Shown: positions 9,338-18,980, counted from the first letter of the stretch. The stretch: DNA of 64,000 bases from CAYYJR01 sp964472305 (GCA_964472305.1 CAYYJR010000003.1:1-64000); one strand, 5' to 3'. Made by a program: numbers and translations. The notes: generated by a model not told the origin, from the letters alone.

Positions 9338-10024
9338 ATGATGACGATACCGCTTCCCACAACGGAATCGCCGGCTCCGCCGGACGACTTGACCATCCTG
9401 CAATTCGGCTGGCTGATGGTCGTCCAACTCGGCGTGTTGGCGCTGGCCTTCACCGCGTTGCGGTGGGCAGGCCCACCGCCGCCCACCCAGCAGGCGCTGC
9501 TGGGCGTGCTGGCGTTGGCCTGCCTGCTCGTTGCTATCACCCCCCCCTGGCGGCGCGGCGCGGTGGCAGGCATCGTCACCGGTACGCTGCTGGCGGTGGT
9601 GTGCTGGATGGCCGTCAGCGTACCGGACAGCGAATCACTGCGGATCATCACCCTGCTGGGAACGGAGATCCCGCTGCTGGTGCCGGTAGTGCTGGGCGCG
9701 GCGGTGCTGCTGGTGGTGATGGGCGTCATCGCGCGCATCGGGTTGGCAGACACGTCGCGCTTCGGCGTTGCCGCGGTGGCTGGCGCGGTGCTCCTCGTTG
9801 CCGTCGCCATATTCCTGTATAGCGTGATCAACCGCACACCGGCTTTTCATGATCGCTATAGCATCGCGCCGTACCAATTGGTGCAACTGCTGGCGGCCAT
9901 GCTGCTCTATCCGCTGGCCCTCTGGCTGGGCAGCACCGGATTGCGCCCGGCGGGCGGCTGGCGCGTGCTGCCGTTCTGTCTGGCATTGCTGATTAGCGGT
10001 TTTCTGATCTGCTGGCGGTCGTGA
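9338..10024 (+). CDS. Integral membrane protein of unknown function
   Basis: A 228-residue, very hydrophobic protein with about seven predicted membrane spans (examples: LMVVQLGVLALAFTALRW near residue 26, IPLLVPVVLGAAVLLVVMGV near 110). There are no polar catalytic motifs. I do not recognise the family. It is the first gene of a plus-strand run, 28 bp ahead of the O-antigen ligase-like gene, so a role in envelope polysaccharide export or assembly is an inference from position only. The ribosome site (taggta) is weak, and two adjacent ATG codons are possible starts. Confidence 0.75.
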   Translation: MMTIPLPTTESPAPPDDLTILQFGWLMVVQLGVLALAFTALRWAGPPPPTQQALLGVLALACLLVAITPPWRRGAVAGIVTGTLLAVVCWMAVSVPDSESLRIITLLGTEIPLLVPVVLGAAVLLVVMGVIARIGLADTSRFGVAAVAGAVLLVAVAIFLYSVINRTPAFHDRYSIAPYQLVQLLAAMLLYPLALWLGSTGLRPAGGWRVLPFCLALLISGFLICWRS

Positions 10025-10052
10025 CCACCGCGCAGACGCTGGGGATGAATAC

Positions 10053-11498
10053 ATGAGGGAATCATCGGTGGCAACACCGTCCCATACCGAATTGCACCTG
10101 CCGCGCACACTGGAAAGCGTGCTGTTCGTGCTGGCGCTGCTGATGCTGGCAACGGCACCGACGCAAGTCGTCCTCACCCTCGCGGTCGGCCGGCATGCCT
10201 TGCCCGCGCTGCACCCCGCCGAGTTGCTGTTGTTACCCGCCATCGCGGTCTGGGCTGTCCGCTGGTGGTTCGTGCGCGACACGCGCAGCCTGCCGCCGCA
10301 CACCCACTGGTTGCTAATCGGAACGACCGTACTGAGCATTTTTGTCATCACCCCGGAGCAAGGCGGCTCCTTCCTGTCCGCCGCCAAACCCGCCGTGATG
10401 GAAGTCCTGCAACTCGTGCTGTACCTTCTCGTTGCGGTGACGGTGTTCCGCACGGTATTCACCTCGCCGGCCCGCGTGCGCACGGCGGTCATCACGCTGT
10501 TGGCCGCCACCACGTTGGCGGTGTTGCTGGGGGTGGCGCAACGCGCGTTGCTGGACCGCTATTACCAGCCGGATCACACCAAACGCCCACCCATAACCCA
10601 AATGTCCGCGCAGGCTTTTCTCCAACCGCGCCTGCCGTCGAACGTATGCGGCCCTTTCGCAACGTGGAGCGAATTCGGCATTCACCCCAGCCGCGCCGCC
10701 TACGCGGGATTCCTCGCGCTGGTCCTGCCGTTTGCGCTGGCGTTGCTGGTTTCCGAGCGAAAACGGACGGGTATCGTGATGTGGGTTGGTGTACTCTTCC
10801 TGGGCGCCGCCGTCTCCGTGCTGGCAGGCTACCTGCTGCCGGGCATTTTCGCCGGATTGCTGGTGACGGCAGGCGCGCTGGGACGACGTACACTGTGGTG
10901 GACGGCGGTCGGCATCACCGTCTACCTGGCAGCCGTCGTCGTGGTGGGCGGATTCAACCGCACGGAGATCGTACAGGAACCGTGGCAATTAACCATCGCA
11001 TCCTCCGAGGCGCAGGACCGATATCCCGATGGATTCCGTCATCTGAAACGCTTCTGGGGCGAGCAGCAGGCGGCGTTGAACATCTTTCGCTACAACCCGC
11101 TGCTGGGGGTAGGCGCGGGCGGGTACCAGGGACGCATCGGACAGGCGTTCGGAGCGTTAGGCGATATTGACGTGCAGCGGAGCGAGCCGGGCGCGCAGAA
11201 CGGCTACCTGGTCGCCGCGGTGAATACCGGACTGCTCGGACTGGCCGCGATGCTGCTGCTGTTCGGCAGCTACTGGGGGCTGGCGCGCCAGGCGGCGCGC
11301 GAACGGCGTGGCGCCCCGTGGTCCGCGGCGTTGTTGGGCGCCGTCACCGCGCTGGCTTTCGTCTCGCTGGCGACGAATCCCTGGGTGCGGGGGACGCTGG
11401 TCGTCATCGTCGCGATTTTCGCCGCCATCGCGAACAGTGCAACTTATTCCGCCGCACCACGTATCAATGACCGGGAGGAGAATTCATGCGAACGATAA
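10053..11498 (+). CDS. O-antigen ligase/polymerase-like membrane protein
   Basis: A 481-residue polytopic protein with about 10-12 membrane spans. It carries the Wzy_C/WaaL-type signature NPLLGVGAGGYQ (about 347-358), followed by QNGYLVAAVNTGLLGL, corresponding to the family's HNxYL...GllGl stretch. The family joins or polymerises undecaprenyl-linked glycans on the periplasmic face, and the large soluble loop at about 285-370 is where its functional residues lie. The gene overlaps the next one by 13 bp, which implies translational coupling. The donor and acceptor glycans cannot be told. A GGGGATG ribosome site precedes the ATG. Confidence 0.78.
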   Translation: MRESSVATPSHTELHLPRTLESVLFVLALLMLATAPTQVVLTLAVGRHALPALHPAELLLLPAIAVWAVRWWFVRDTRSLPPHTHWLLIGTTVLSIFVITPEQGGSFLSAAKPAVMEVLQLVLYLLVAVTVFRTVFTSPARVRTAVITLLAATTLAVLLGVAQRALLDRYYQPDHTKRPPITQMSAQAFLQPRLPSNVCGPFATWSEFGIHPSRAAYAGFLALVLPFALALLVSERKRTGIVMWVGVLFLGAAVSVLAGYLLPGIFAGLLVTAGALGRRTLWWTAVGITVYLAAVVVVGGFNRTEIVQEPWQLTIASSEAQDRYPDGFRHLKRFWGEQQAALNIFRYNPLLGVGAGGYQGRIGQAFGALGDIDVQRSEPGAQNGYLVAAVNTGLLGLAAMLLLFGSYWGLARQAARERRGAPWSAALLGAVTALAFVSLATNPWVRGTLVVIVAIFAAIANSATYSAAPRINDREENSCER

Positions 11499-12121
11499 TC
11501 GGGCGCTTGCTGGGCGCGACGGTACTGACCGTTCTCGGGGTATTGTGCGCCGCCGCGTTGTGGGCCGCACCGCGTTACCTGTACCTGTGCTTTGAAGGCG
11601 AAGACGGCCACGTGACGCCCTTCTCACCCAAAGCGAAAGTTTTTTATGTCAAGAAATACTCTGAAGACGCCTCCGGCAGGGTTTCCGGCAAGAAGGTGCT
11701 GGCCGTGCCGAAATCCGTGCCGGGACTGTTCGGACCGGAGGAACAAGACAAGAAGCCGCCCCCTGAGGAAGTCACCTATAAAGTGCGCGTTCCGGAAAGC
11801 GGCAAGTATTGCCTGTGGATGCGCACCCTGTGGACCTCCGGCTGCGGCAACTCCTTCGGTATCAAAGTGGAAGGCCAATCCGGCAAATATGTGATCGGAG
11901 GCGACGCGACGTATGACACGCAACACTGGTTGTGCCTGAATGACGGCGACACCAGCAAGCCGCTGCCGATGACATTGGCGAAAGGGGTGGTGACGATTAC
12001 ATTGATTGCCAAGGAAAGCGGCACCATGGTCGATCAGTTCCTGTTGACCACCGACAGCAAAGTCACGCCGGCAAACGTGTATAAGCCCACGCCGGACTTG
12101 CTGGTGAAAGAAACAAAGTAA
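11486..12121 (+). CDS. Small secreted beta-sandwich protein
   Basis: A 211-residue protein with a signal peptide (MRTIIGRLLGATVLTVLGVL, cleavage near LWA). The mature part is beta-rich. The segment TYKVRVPESGKYCLWMRT, followed by GNSFGIKVEGQ, recalls galactose-binding-like modules (CBM6/35-type or the C-terminal domain of GH115), where a carbohydrate is bound at the loops. This is a fold-level resemblance only. The start lies inside the end of the ligase-like gene, after GGGAGGAG. The secreted giant at 12197 follows, so the two exported products may act together. Confidence 0.75.
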   Translation: MRTIIGRLLGATVLTVLGVLCAAALWAAPRYLYLCFEGEDGHVTPFSPKAKVFYVKKYSEDASGRVSGKKVLAVPKSVPGLFGPEEQDKKPPPEEVTYKVRVPESGKYCLWMRTLWTSGCGNSFGIKVEGQSGKYVIGGDATYDTQHWLCLNDGDTSKPLPMTLAKGVVTITLIAKESGTMVDQFLLTTDSKVTPANVYKPTPDLLVKETK

Positions 12122-12196
12122 CCGAGCGGCGCGACAGTCACGTTGGCGCAGGGCCGGCATGTGCTCGGCCCTGACGTGTGTATGGGGGAAACGGGT

Positions 12197-15100
12197 GTGA
12201 AATACCGCTGGTGGTTCTTTTTGATCGTGGCCTGCGGCTTGACGGCGCGGGTGTGCGCGATACCTGAGGTCGTCGGCCTGTCGGATTCGCTGGCCGAGCG
12301 GTATGATCTGACCTGGGACTTGACCGCGAACCCATTGCCGGCTTCGGCGTTGGTGCTGAACGTGGAAGCGATCTCCGGCGGCATGGGATACCAGTTGCGC
12401 ATCGAGAAGGGTGTCGCGAGCTGGCAGCAAACGAACAGTAAAACGGCGGCCTTCACCCCGGTGAAAGCACCGGTGACACTGGTCGCCGGCAAATGCACCA
12501 ATTTCAGTCTGAAGCGGCGGCCCGGGACGATCGCTTTGCTGCAGGACCATCGACTGCTGTTCTGTGCACCCGCGCCGACGCCCACGCAGGGAAAACTGGA
12601 ATTCGCGCCACTGCCGGCGGGCTGTGCCATCGCGGAAGCACGGTATCAGGAGATGGGCAAGCCCATCTTCGGAGACGATTTTATGCGCCCGGAGATGTTA
12701 CGGCGCATGCCGACGCCGCAAAAACCGTGGACGGAAGACGATACCTGGAAAGTGGCGTACTATCGCAAGGACAATCCCGCTGACGATCCGCGCGATCCAG
12801 CCACCGGCACCGCAATGACCACCCCCTGGCAGCTCAGTCTCTACCCGACGTATCAGACCACCACCAATGGTTTCTGGTTCCTCTACCGCGGCGTCGGCCC
12901 CTCCTGGGTGGTGGCGAATCCCACCATGGTCTACCCGACATGGGACCAATATTTTGTGGAAGCCACGGTGAAAACCGAATACGACAGTACGGTCGGCGTG
13001 ATTGCAGCGTATCAGAACAACAAGAACTACCTGCTCTTCCGCTGGCGACAGCGAGAGTATGTTCCCTCCGGCAAGCCGCGCGCGGAGTTAATCGCGGTGA
13101 TCAACGGCGAGCAGAAAATCCTCGCGACCGGCCAGCGCGGTTTCGAACCCGGCCAGTGGTACCGCCTGCGCCTCAACCTGGGCTGGCAGACGGTACAGGC
13201 ACTCATTGATGGCGAAGTGGTGATGCAGTCCGGCAATCCGGGCACCATTGAGGGACGCGTCGGCCTGTATGCCGACGGCGCGGAAGCGCCGCGCCGGTTG
13301 AAGGTCGACGAAGTGACGGCATCGATGTATGTCACCACCGACGCTGCCACCGGGCGTGTGGTCAACGACGCCGCCGACGCCATGCGCACCACCAGCGTCA
13401 TCTACTTCGACGATATTCGCGTGGGCGAATGGTTAAGCTACCAGGGTAGTCTGGCTGACTCGCCCTTTGCCATCACCACTACCGGCAGGTGGAAACGCCA
13501 GGATAACGCCTATCTGCCCACCACCACCGGCACCATGCTTATCGGGGCGGACACCTGGAGCCGCTATTCGGCATCGACCATGGTGAAGACTACCCGGCTG
13601 AGCGACAGCGCGGGCATGCTCTTCCACCTCGATGCAAAAGGCAACGGATATGCCTGGACGCTGTCGTCATACGGGCAAAAACTGCAGACCGTCGTGGGCG
13701 GCGTGCCCAAGCAGGAAATCGAGCGGTCGCAGATCGGCCTGAAAAAAGGCGAGTGGGCCTACTTGCGCGTGGTAGCGGACGGTCCCTATGTGCGGCTGTT
13801 CTACAACAATCAACCGGTGATGGAGAACTTCGACGCCACCCGCACAGCCGGACGGTGCGGATTCAACGCGTCCACCCCGAACACACTGTATTCGCCGTTG
13901 ACGGTGACGCAAACCGAGCCGCACCGGAAAAAACCCGACATCCACGACGTCTTCGAGAAGGATCGCTGGTTGGTCACCTGGGCCAGTGCGGAAGCCGACT
14001 GGTATCCCACCTTCAAGCCGAAAGCCTACGTCACCCCGGCGGGTGTTCCGCACGCGACGGTGGGCGAAGCCGCGCCGCTGCCCACCGACCAGCCAGGCAT
14101 CTACTGGCATAAGGGCGGGCACTATCACGATTTGCGCGTGATTCTGCCCGTCACGCGCGACACCGTCGCCGACCAGGTACTCTACCTGGCCGGCAATTAC
14201 GACGCGGTGAACGGCTACCAGGTGCAACTGTCGAAAGACGGCGATAACGGAACCGCCCGGCTGCTGCGCGGAACACAATCAATCGGCCTGTATCCGTTCC
14301 GCATCACCGCCAAGACGCGGTTGATCTTCCAGCGGCTGGGCAGCTACCTGGTGCTCACCGGGCAGGAACTCGACACGGAAGATACCCTCGGCGAACCGGA
14401 AGTGCTGCACGAGCAGGTGGTCTTCGCCTATCATGACCGAACCCCGTTGCCTGCAGAGATGATCGGCTTCAAGGTCACCGTGCCCGCGCTGCCCGCGGCG
14501 CAGGTGCTGGTGGAATCCGACCGCGTCGAAGATACGTTCGAAACCTCGCCGTCCGGCTGGATTTCGGAGAGCGGCGTGTGGGCGGTGATGGCCCGCTATT
14601 CCTGCCAGCCGCAGTGGAACTGGTTCGGCGGCTACGGCGGCAATACCCCGACGGTGTGGAATAAATATCGGCTGGAAGGCAACCAGACGGTGGAAGCCTA
14701 CATGGGCATCAAGATGCAATACGACAATGCGCCGGAGGAATATGCCCGTCGGTATCGCGATACCAACGTGACCATCTGCGCCGACGGGTCGCACCTGAAC
14801 ACCGGCTACACCGTCATCCGCGGCGGACATACCGGCAAAGGGATCGCCACCATTCTGTTGCGCAAGGGAGTGGAGGTGCAGCGCACGACCGATCAGGCGC
14901 ACCTGATTCCCGCGCAGGGAGTGGGACACCGGCGCTGGTTCGTCACCCGCATCGAAAAGCGCGGCGGCGAGATCAAGGTTTTTCTGGATAATAAGCTGGC
15001 GATAACCTACCTGGATCCCGACCCGATCCCCGGCGGCTACGCGGGCATCTGGACACTGAACAACGGCATCATGCTGGGCCGGGTGAACCTGTCGGCGCAG

Positions 15101-15994
15101 AAGATGTCCGTCGGCTCGCCGCGCCCCGCCGCCCCGCTGGCCATTCAGGAGAATCTCGTGCCGCTGCCGGTGCCGCAGGTGACCGTGAACAGCACGCCGG
15201 TGAGCGTGGCCACCTTCGAGAGCGGATTGGAAGAATGCAAGGAACGCACCGGCTTGACAGGACGTCTGGTGCGCGAGCGCACGGTCAATGCCGCCGGCGA
15301 AGCGAACACCTTCCTGAAGGTGGTGAACACCTATCCCGCGGGTGATTTCGCCATGTCGTTGATGACAGCCGGTCGCAACCTGGCGATCACGCCGTTGCTG
15401 CATTTCGACTATTGCTTCGACGCGGGCGTGCAGGTCAACCTGTACCTGCGCCGGCAGAACACCTGGTATGAGTTCCTGCTGACCGGTAAGGAAGCGCAGG
15501 AGGCCAATGTCTTCACCGCGGGTCGCGTGACGGCCAGCGCGGATGGGCAGTGGCATCATCTGGAGGCGGACCTGGGTGCGCTGCTTGCGCAGGCGATTGC
15601 CCGGCAAAGCGGCGCCGCGGCGCCGGCAACGGCCCCCGACCTGTCGGTGCAGGAAGTAGTCATCGCCGATTGGAGCGCGACGCCGGATGCCCGTCTCTAT
15701 GGCTTCGGCAACAACTTCGGCGGGCAGGCCATCCGTTTTGACAACCTTGCCTTTATGCCGCGGGTAACGAGCCCGGTCACGTTAAGCTGGAAAGGCTTGG
15801 CGGATACGACGCTGTGGCGAACCAGTATTGATGGCATGTCCAACGGCGCCGCGACCACCGTGGTCACCACTGCCACCCTCTCCACCCCGCTCAATAACTC
15901 GCGGCGCTTCTTCCACCTGCAAGGGAAAAGCGCCGACGGCAAGTGGTCGCCGGTTGTGCACGTGCCGTTGAATATGCTGACGAGTGCCAAGTAA
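12197..15994 (+). CDS. 1265-residue secreted protein with repeated concanavalin-like modules
   Basis: The GTG at 12197 is chosen because GGGGGAAA precedes it and it gives an ideal signal peptide (MKYRWWFFLIVACGLTARVCA); an ATG at 12182 lacks a ribosome site. At least three beta-sandwich modules of LamG/DUF1080 type can be traced by recurrent openings: FGDDFMRP (about residue 155), FDDIRVGEW (about 405) and VEDTFETSPSGW (about 775). They share a YRLRLNLGWQTVQALIDGE-like core. A fourth beta domain starts near FESGLEECK (about 1005). The last 65 residues (SWKGLADTTLWRTSIDG onwards) look like an Ig-like C-terminal cap. No catalytic motif is evident, so glycan or surface binding is inferred. It is last in the run starting at 9338. 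Confidence 0.82.
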   Translation: MKYRWWFFLIVACGLTARVCAIPEVVGLSDSLAERYDLTWDLTANPLPASALVLNVEAISGGMGYQLRIEKGVASWQQTNSKTAAFTPVKAPVTLVAGKCTNFSLKRRPGTIALLQDHRLLFCAPAPTPTQGKLEFAPLPAGCAIAEARYQEMGKPIFGDDFMRPEMLRRMPTPQKPWTEDDTWKVAYYRKDNPADDPRDPATGTAMTTPWQLSLYPTYQTTTNGFWFLYRGVGPSWVVANPTMVYPTWDQYFVEATVKTEYDSTVGVIAAYQNNKNYLLFRWRQREYVPSGKPRAELIAVINGEQKILATGQRGFEPGQWYRLRLNLGWQTVQALIDGEVVMQSGNPGTIEGRVGLYADGAEAPRRLKVDEVTASMYVTTDAATGRVVNDAADAMRTTSVIYFDDIRVGEWLSYQGSLADSPFAITTTGRWKRQDNAYLPTTTGTMLIGADTWSRYSASTMVKTTRLSDSAGMLFHLDAKGNGYAWTLSSYGQKLQTVVGGVPKQEIERSQIGLKKGEWAYLRVVADGPYVRLFYNNQPVMENFDATRTAGRCGFNASTPNTLYSPLTVTQTEPHRKKPDIHDVFEKDRWLVTWASAEADWYPTFKPKAYVTPAGVPHATVGEAAPLPTDQPGIYWHKGGHYHDLRVILPVTRDTVADQVLYLAGNYDAVNGYQVQLSKDGDNGTARLLRGTQSIGLYPFRITAKTRLIFQRLGSYLVLTGQELDTEDTLGEPEVLHEQVVFAYHDRTPLPAEMIGFKVTVPALPAAQVLVESDRVEDTFETSPSGWISESGVWAVMARYSCQPQWNWFGGYGGNTPTVWNKYRLEGNQTVEAYMGIKMQYDNAPEEYARRYRDTNVTICADGSHLNTGYTVIRGGHTGKGIATILLRKGVEVQRTTDQAHLIPAQGVGHRRWFVTRIEKRGGEIKVFLDNKLAITYLDPDPIPGGYAGIWTLNNGIMLGRVNLSAQKMSVGSPRPAAPLAIQENLVPLPVPQVTVNSTPVSVATFESGLEECKERTGLTGRLVRERTVNAAGEANTFLKVVNTYPAGDFAMSLMTAGRNLAITPLLHFDYCFDAGVQVNLYLRRQNTWYEFLLTGKEAQEANVFTAGRVTASADGQWHHLEADLGALLAQAIARQSGAAAPATAPDLSVQEVVIADWSATPDARLYGFGNNFGGQAIRFDNLAFMPRVTSPVTLSWKGLADTTLWRTSIDGMSNGAATTVVTTATLSTPLNNSRRFFHLQGKSADGKWSPVVHVPLNMLTSAK

Positions 15995-16081
15995 TCGGGT
16001 GGCACGGCTCCGTCCGCACCGCGATCGCACACCATAATCCGTGCAGCGATCAAGCCTCTGCGGTTCACCCCATACAGCGAA

Positions 16082-16116
16082 AAGGACGTGACAGGCACCT
16101 TGCCCGTCACGTCCTT
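16082..16116. terminator. Hairpin at a convergent junction
   Basis: AAGGACGTGAC (16082-16092) pairs perfectly with GTCACGTCCTT (16106-16116), with a further GGC/GCC inside the loop. The stem has short A and T ends but no run of T follows. Its place between convergent genes suggests a bidirectional terminator. Confidence 0.6.
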
Positions 16117-16182
16117 GTACTGCTTCTCGTCGGAGATTCTTATCCGGAAGCTCGATCGCACCCGCGCCGTCTCTCCACCAAC

Positions 16183-16200
16183 GTGGCACGGGCGTCCCAC
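16183..16200. repeat. Deletion derivative of the palindromic element
   Basis: GTGGCACGGGCGTCCCAC matches the first 16 bases of the intact palindrome at 43986-44012 (read in reverse complement). It then lacks nine bases (GCCCGTGCC) before the final AC. Both copies lie between convergent genes. Confidence 0.6.
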
Positions 16201-16370
16201 TCATGTGACGTCATGGCTGTGACGGCCATGCCACGACGGCGGGAGAAGGATGATTCCGTCTCGCTGGCCTATTCAACCACTATATTGGGCACTCGCTGTG
16301 ACAGATCGAACAGCCGTCAGATGATGACACCATCCGTATAACTGCTGCCCAAGATGCCACTCGCGCGTCG

Positions 16371-17720
16371 TCACCGCACTCCGGCCAACTCGCCGCCGAC
16401 ATCGATGTTGCGGAATGACGGCAGATACTCCTTGTTCTTCTTGAACAACGCCTGCACCATCTCTTTGATCTCCGCCAGCGAACAGACGGCGGCGCACAGC
16501 GGGTCATAGGCAACGGCTTGAAATGCCAGCCGCGCGTTGCCGGTCAGCGCGGCTTCCACCGCCATCTCTTCCACCGCCACGCTCACGTTGTTTAACGCGG
16601 CAAGCTGCGGGGGGAGTGCGCCGACGTGCATGGGGTTGAAGCCGCGGCGGTTGGCTACCACCGGCACCTCGACGCAGACACCGTCCGGCAGGTTGGTAAT
16701 GAGACCGGTGTTGGGCACGTTGCCGTTAAACTCATACGGGTCGCCGCCCAGGTAGGCGTTGATGATGTTCGCCGCATATTCATGCCCGCGCTGCAGACTG
16801 ATGGGCTCGTCCTGCGCCAGCCACTCCTCGCTGTTCTTGCGCCACGTCACCTCCGCGTTGAGGTATTCCTGCAGAATGTAGGCGTAATGGCCGGGATTCC
16901 ATCCGGTGCCGTGGGTGCAGTATTTCTCGATCAAGTCCGGTCGTTTGCGGAACCACCAGTTGTATTCCGAATTATGCCCGCTCGATTCGGTGATGTAGTA
17001 ATCAAGGTGGAGGAACAGCTCGTTGCGCACCAATTCCTCCTGGTAGACTTCGGGGCGCTGCATTGCCGCGCGGATGAGCGGATAGGCGTCCTCACCGTTC
17101 CACAGGTACTTCAGATACCACGCCTGGTGGTTGATGCCGGCGCAGACGTAATCGATCTCCTCCATCGGCGCGCCGATCCAGCGGGCCAGCATGCCCGCAG
17201 TTCCCTGCACGCTGTGGCACAGGCCCGATACCGGCACCTTTGTCTCGCGCTGCATGGCGCGACAGAGCATCGCCATCGGGTTGGTATAGTTAAGCAGAAT
17301 CGCCTTCGGTGCATACTGCGCGATATCGTGGCAGATGTCGACCATCACCGGGATAGTGCGCAGGGCGCGAAAAATGCCTGACACGCTGCGCGTATCACCG
17401 ACGTTGGTATCGACGCCATATTGCTTCGGAATCTCGATATCGTAGCGCCACACATCCACCCCGCCGTTGAGGATAGTGCAGAGCACCGCATCAGCGCCTT
17501 CCAGCGCCGTGGCGCGGTCGGTGGTCGCCTCGACCTTCGCCGGATATTTGCCTTGCGCGATGATCTTCTCCGTTGCCTTGCGGGCGAATTCCAATCGCTC
17601 CGGATTGATATCCATCAATGAGATGGTTGCGTCTTCCATCAGCGGGAAGGTGAGAATATCGCGCACCAGACCGCGCGTGAAGCCGAAGCTGCCGGCTCCG
17701 ATGAAGGTAATTTTCGCCAT
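16371..17720 (-). CDS. melA: GH4 alpha-galactosidase/alpha-glucosidase, MelA-like
   Basis: A 449-residue NAD- and Mn-dependent GH4 glycosidase, close to the length of E. coli MelA (451). The N-terminal Rossmann motif is ITFIGAGSFGF, with the acidic end of strand 2 at LMDINPERL. Family signatures are NYTNPMAM (144-151), GLCHSVQG (C168) and CAGINHQAWYL (H198); C168 and H198 are the expected metal ligands. YYITESSGHNSEY also matches the MelA subgroup. The enzyme would hydrolyse alpha-galactosides or related alpha-glycosides in the cytosol by an oxidation-elimination route. AAGGATG precedes the ATG. The exact sugar specificity within GH4 cannot be read from the sequence. Confidence 0.9.
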   Translation of the reverse strand: MAKITFIGAGSFGFTRGLVRDILTFPLMEDATISLMDINPERLEFARKATEKIIAQGKYPAKVEATTDRATALEGADAVLCTILNGGVDVWRYDIEIPKQYGVDTNVGDTRSVSGIFRALRTIPVMVDICHDIAQYAPKAILLNYTNPMAMLCRAMQRETKVPVSGLCHSVQGTAGMLARWIGAPMEEIDYVCAGINHQAWYLKYLWNGEDAYPLIRAAMQRPEVYQEELVRNELFLHLDYYITESSGHNSEYNWWFRKRPDLIEKYCTHGTGWNPGHYAYILQEYLNAEVTWRKNSEEWLAQDEPISLQRGHEYAANIINAYLGGDPYEFNGNVPNTGLITNLPDGVCVEVPVVANRRGFNPMHVGALPPQLAALNNVSVAVEEMAVEAALTGNARLAFQAVAYDPLCAAVCSLAEIKEMVQALFKKNKEYLPSFRNIDVGGELAGVR

Positions 17721-17827
17721 TGTGTCATCCTTTGCGTCGTGAGAATGTTATCCGTTACTACGACCTTGCGCGCGTAACTCCTGCCGGCGAAGACGGAAAC
17801 AGCCACCGCTGCCTTGTCGTTGTCGCG

Positions 17828-18613
17828 TCACGGTTCGGGCAGCTTCTGCTCTTTGAAGAACTGCACGATGCGCTTGGTAGCCTCACGCGGCCAGGTGTGC
17901 CCGCCGCTGTGCAGGCGCCAGATGACCGGCTGCCCGGTGGTGCATGGGAAATAGCTGTAATACGAGGGGCGCCACTCGATGGTGGTCTCGCCGCAACCGT
18001 TCAACTTGCGCAGCAGGTCGCGCGTGCGCTCGGCGGACTGCGGCTTCACCACATGGTCATCTTTACCCTGGATCAGCAGCACCGGACGTGGTACACGAGC
18101 GTCGGATACGAAATCCGCCGCGCCGGCTACGCCGACAAAGGCGGCAAACAGCTTGGGACGCATCACCAGCAGGCAGTAGGTGAACAGGGCGCCGTTGGAA
18201 AGGCCGGTGACATAAATGCGGCGGTCATCAACACGTACATTGGCGTGCAACTCGGCCAACAGTGCATCGACGAAGTGGATGTCGCGGTCGTGATCACGTC
18301 CAGGCGCCGCCTGCCAGGCCGCGGCATCGCGATCCAGCCGGTCGCTGTGGATATTGAGTCCTTCCGGATACACCACCGTCGCCTCCGGATACGCCTCATG
18401 GAGCAGTGTCGCGGTCAGACTGACGGCGGAACTGCCAAAGCCGTGAAACGCCAGCACCACCGGCGACGGCGTGGTATCGGCGTGTTCACCCGGATACACC
18501 AGCGCGGTGCGCTCGATTCCATCCACGGTCACGGACAAAAACAACGGCTCAGCAAGCACGCGACCTGCGAGCAGCAATAACTGCAACAACAACAATGACC
18601 ACGCTATTCGCAT
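17828..18613 (-). CDS. Secreted esterase of the PHB depolymerase/LpqC family
   Basis: A 261-residue alpha/beta hydrolase with a signal peptide (MRIAWSLLLLQLLLLAGRVL, cleavage near LAE). The catalytic triad is visible: S139 in GLSNG, D185 or D186 in QGKDDHVV, and H239 in HSGGHTWP. An oxyanion-region motif AFHGFG lies at 55-60. The family includes short-chain polyhydroxyalkanoate depolymerases and feruloyl or acetylxylan esterases. Given the glycosidases nearby, a carbohydrate esterase is plausible. ATG 18613 is preferred over a GTG at 18625 because GGTGGGG is properly placed for the ATG. The promoter has an extended -10 and a palindrome at its start site (18653-18691). Confidence 0.87.
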   Translation of the reverse strand: MRIAWSLLLLQLLLLAGRVLAEPLFLSVTVDGIERTALVYPGEHADTTPSPVVLAFHGFGSSAVSLTATLLHEAYPEATVVYPEGLNIHSDRLDRDAAAWQAAPGRDHDRDIHFVDALLAELHANVRVDDRRIYVTGLSNGALFTYCLLVMRPKLFAAFVGVAGAADFVSDARVPRPVLLIQGKDDHVVKPQSAERTRDLLRKLNGCGETTIEWRPSYYSYFPCTTGQPVIWRLHSGGHTWPREATKRIVQFFKEQKLPEP

Positions 18614-18652
18614 CGGTTGCCCCACCTGATCCTACGCGCCACCATAGACGTC

Positions 18653-18678
18653 ATGGCATGCAGGGGAACGCATGCCAT
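18653..18678. promoter_or_regulatory. Operator-like palindrome at the esterase transcription start
   Basis: ATGGCATGC (18653-18661) and GCATGCCAT (18670-18678) form a perfect 9-bp inverted repeat with an 8-bp centre. On the minus strand it begins about 5-6 bases after the -10 box, so it covers the expected start of transcription. A repressor site or an RNA hairpin in the leader are both possible. Confidence 0.5.
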
Positions 18679-18682
18679 ATCC

Positions 18683-18691
18683 AGTATACCA
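18683..18691 (-). promoter_or_regulatory. Extended -10 promoter of the esterase gene
   Basis: The minus strand reads TGGTATACT, an extended -10 element. The start codon at 18613 lies about 65 bases further on. Confidence 0.5.
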
Positions 18692-18951
18692 CCATGTCAT
18701 ACAGAGGAGTAGCGCCATGCCTCCTGGTGCAAAACGTGGAAATGGACTTCTACGTTATGCACCCCACGTCCCGCCAACGACGGAGCCACCAGGAATCCAA
18801 CAAACTCGGCACCGCAGCGCGTGGAATTGCGTACGCTGCGCATTCGCCGGATGGGCGATACGGCGATGGCGGTAGAAACGAACATGCGTGACGAATGAGC
18901 GTTCAGTCGGAGATATACACGACCGGTTGCCATGATCTTGTGATGAAATTC

Positions 18952-18980
18952 TTGCAATTTTTTCGTAAAACATTTATAAT
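18952..18980 (+). promoter_or_regulatory. Sigma-70 promoter of the NYN gene
   Basis: TTGCAA (18952-18957), a 17-bp spacer and a perfect -10 TATAAT (18975-18980). The gene starts 84 bases further on. A second TATAAT at 19028-19033 lacks a matching -35. Confidence 0.7.

Larger units (their letters stand above)
15995..16370. other. 376-bp convergent intergenic region
   Basis: It lies between convergent genes and holds no gene. It contains an 11-bp hairpin (16082-16116) and a shortened copy of the palindromic element found intact at 43986-44012. A further weak match, GTGGCACGG, lies near 16000-16008. Confidence 0.6.
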
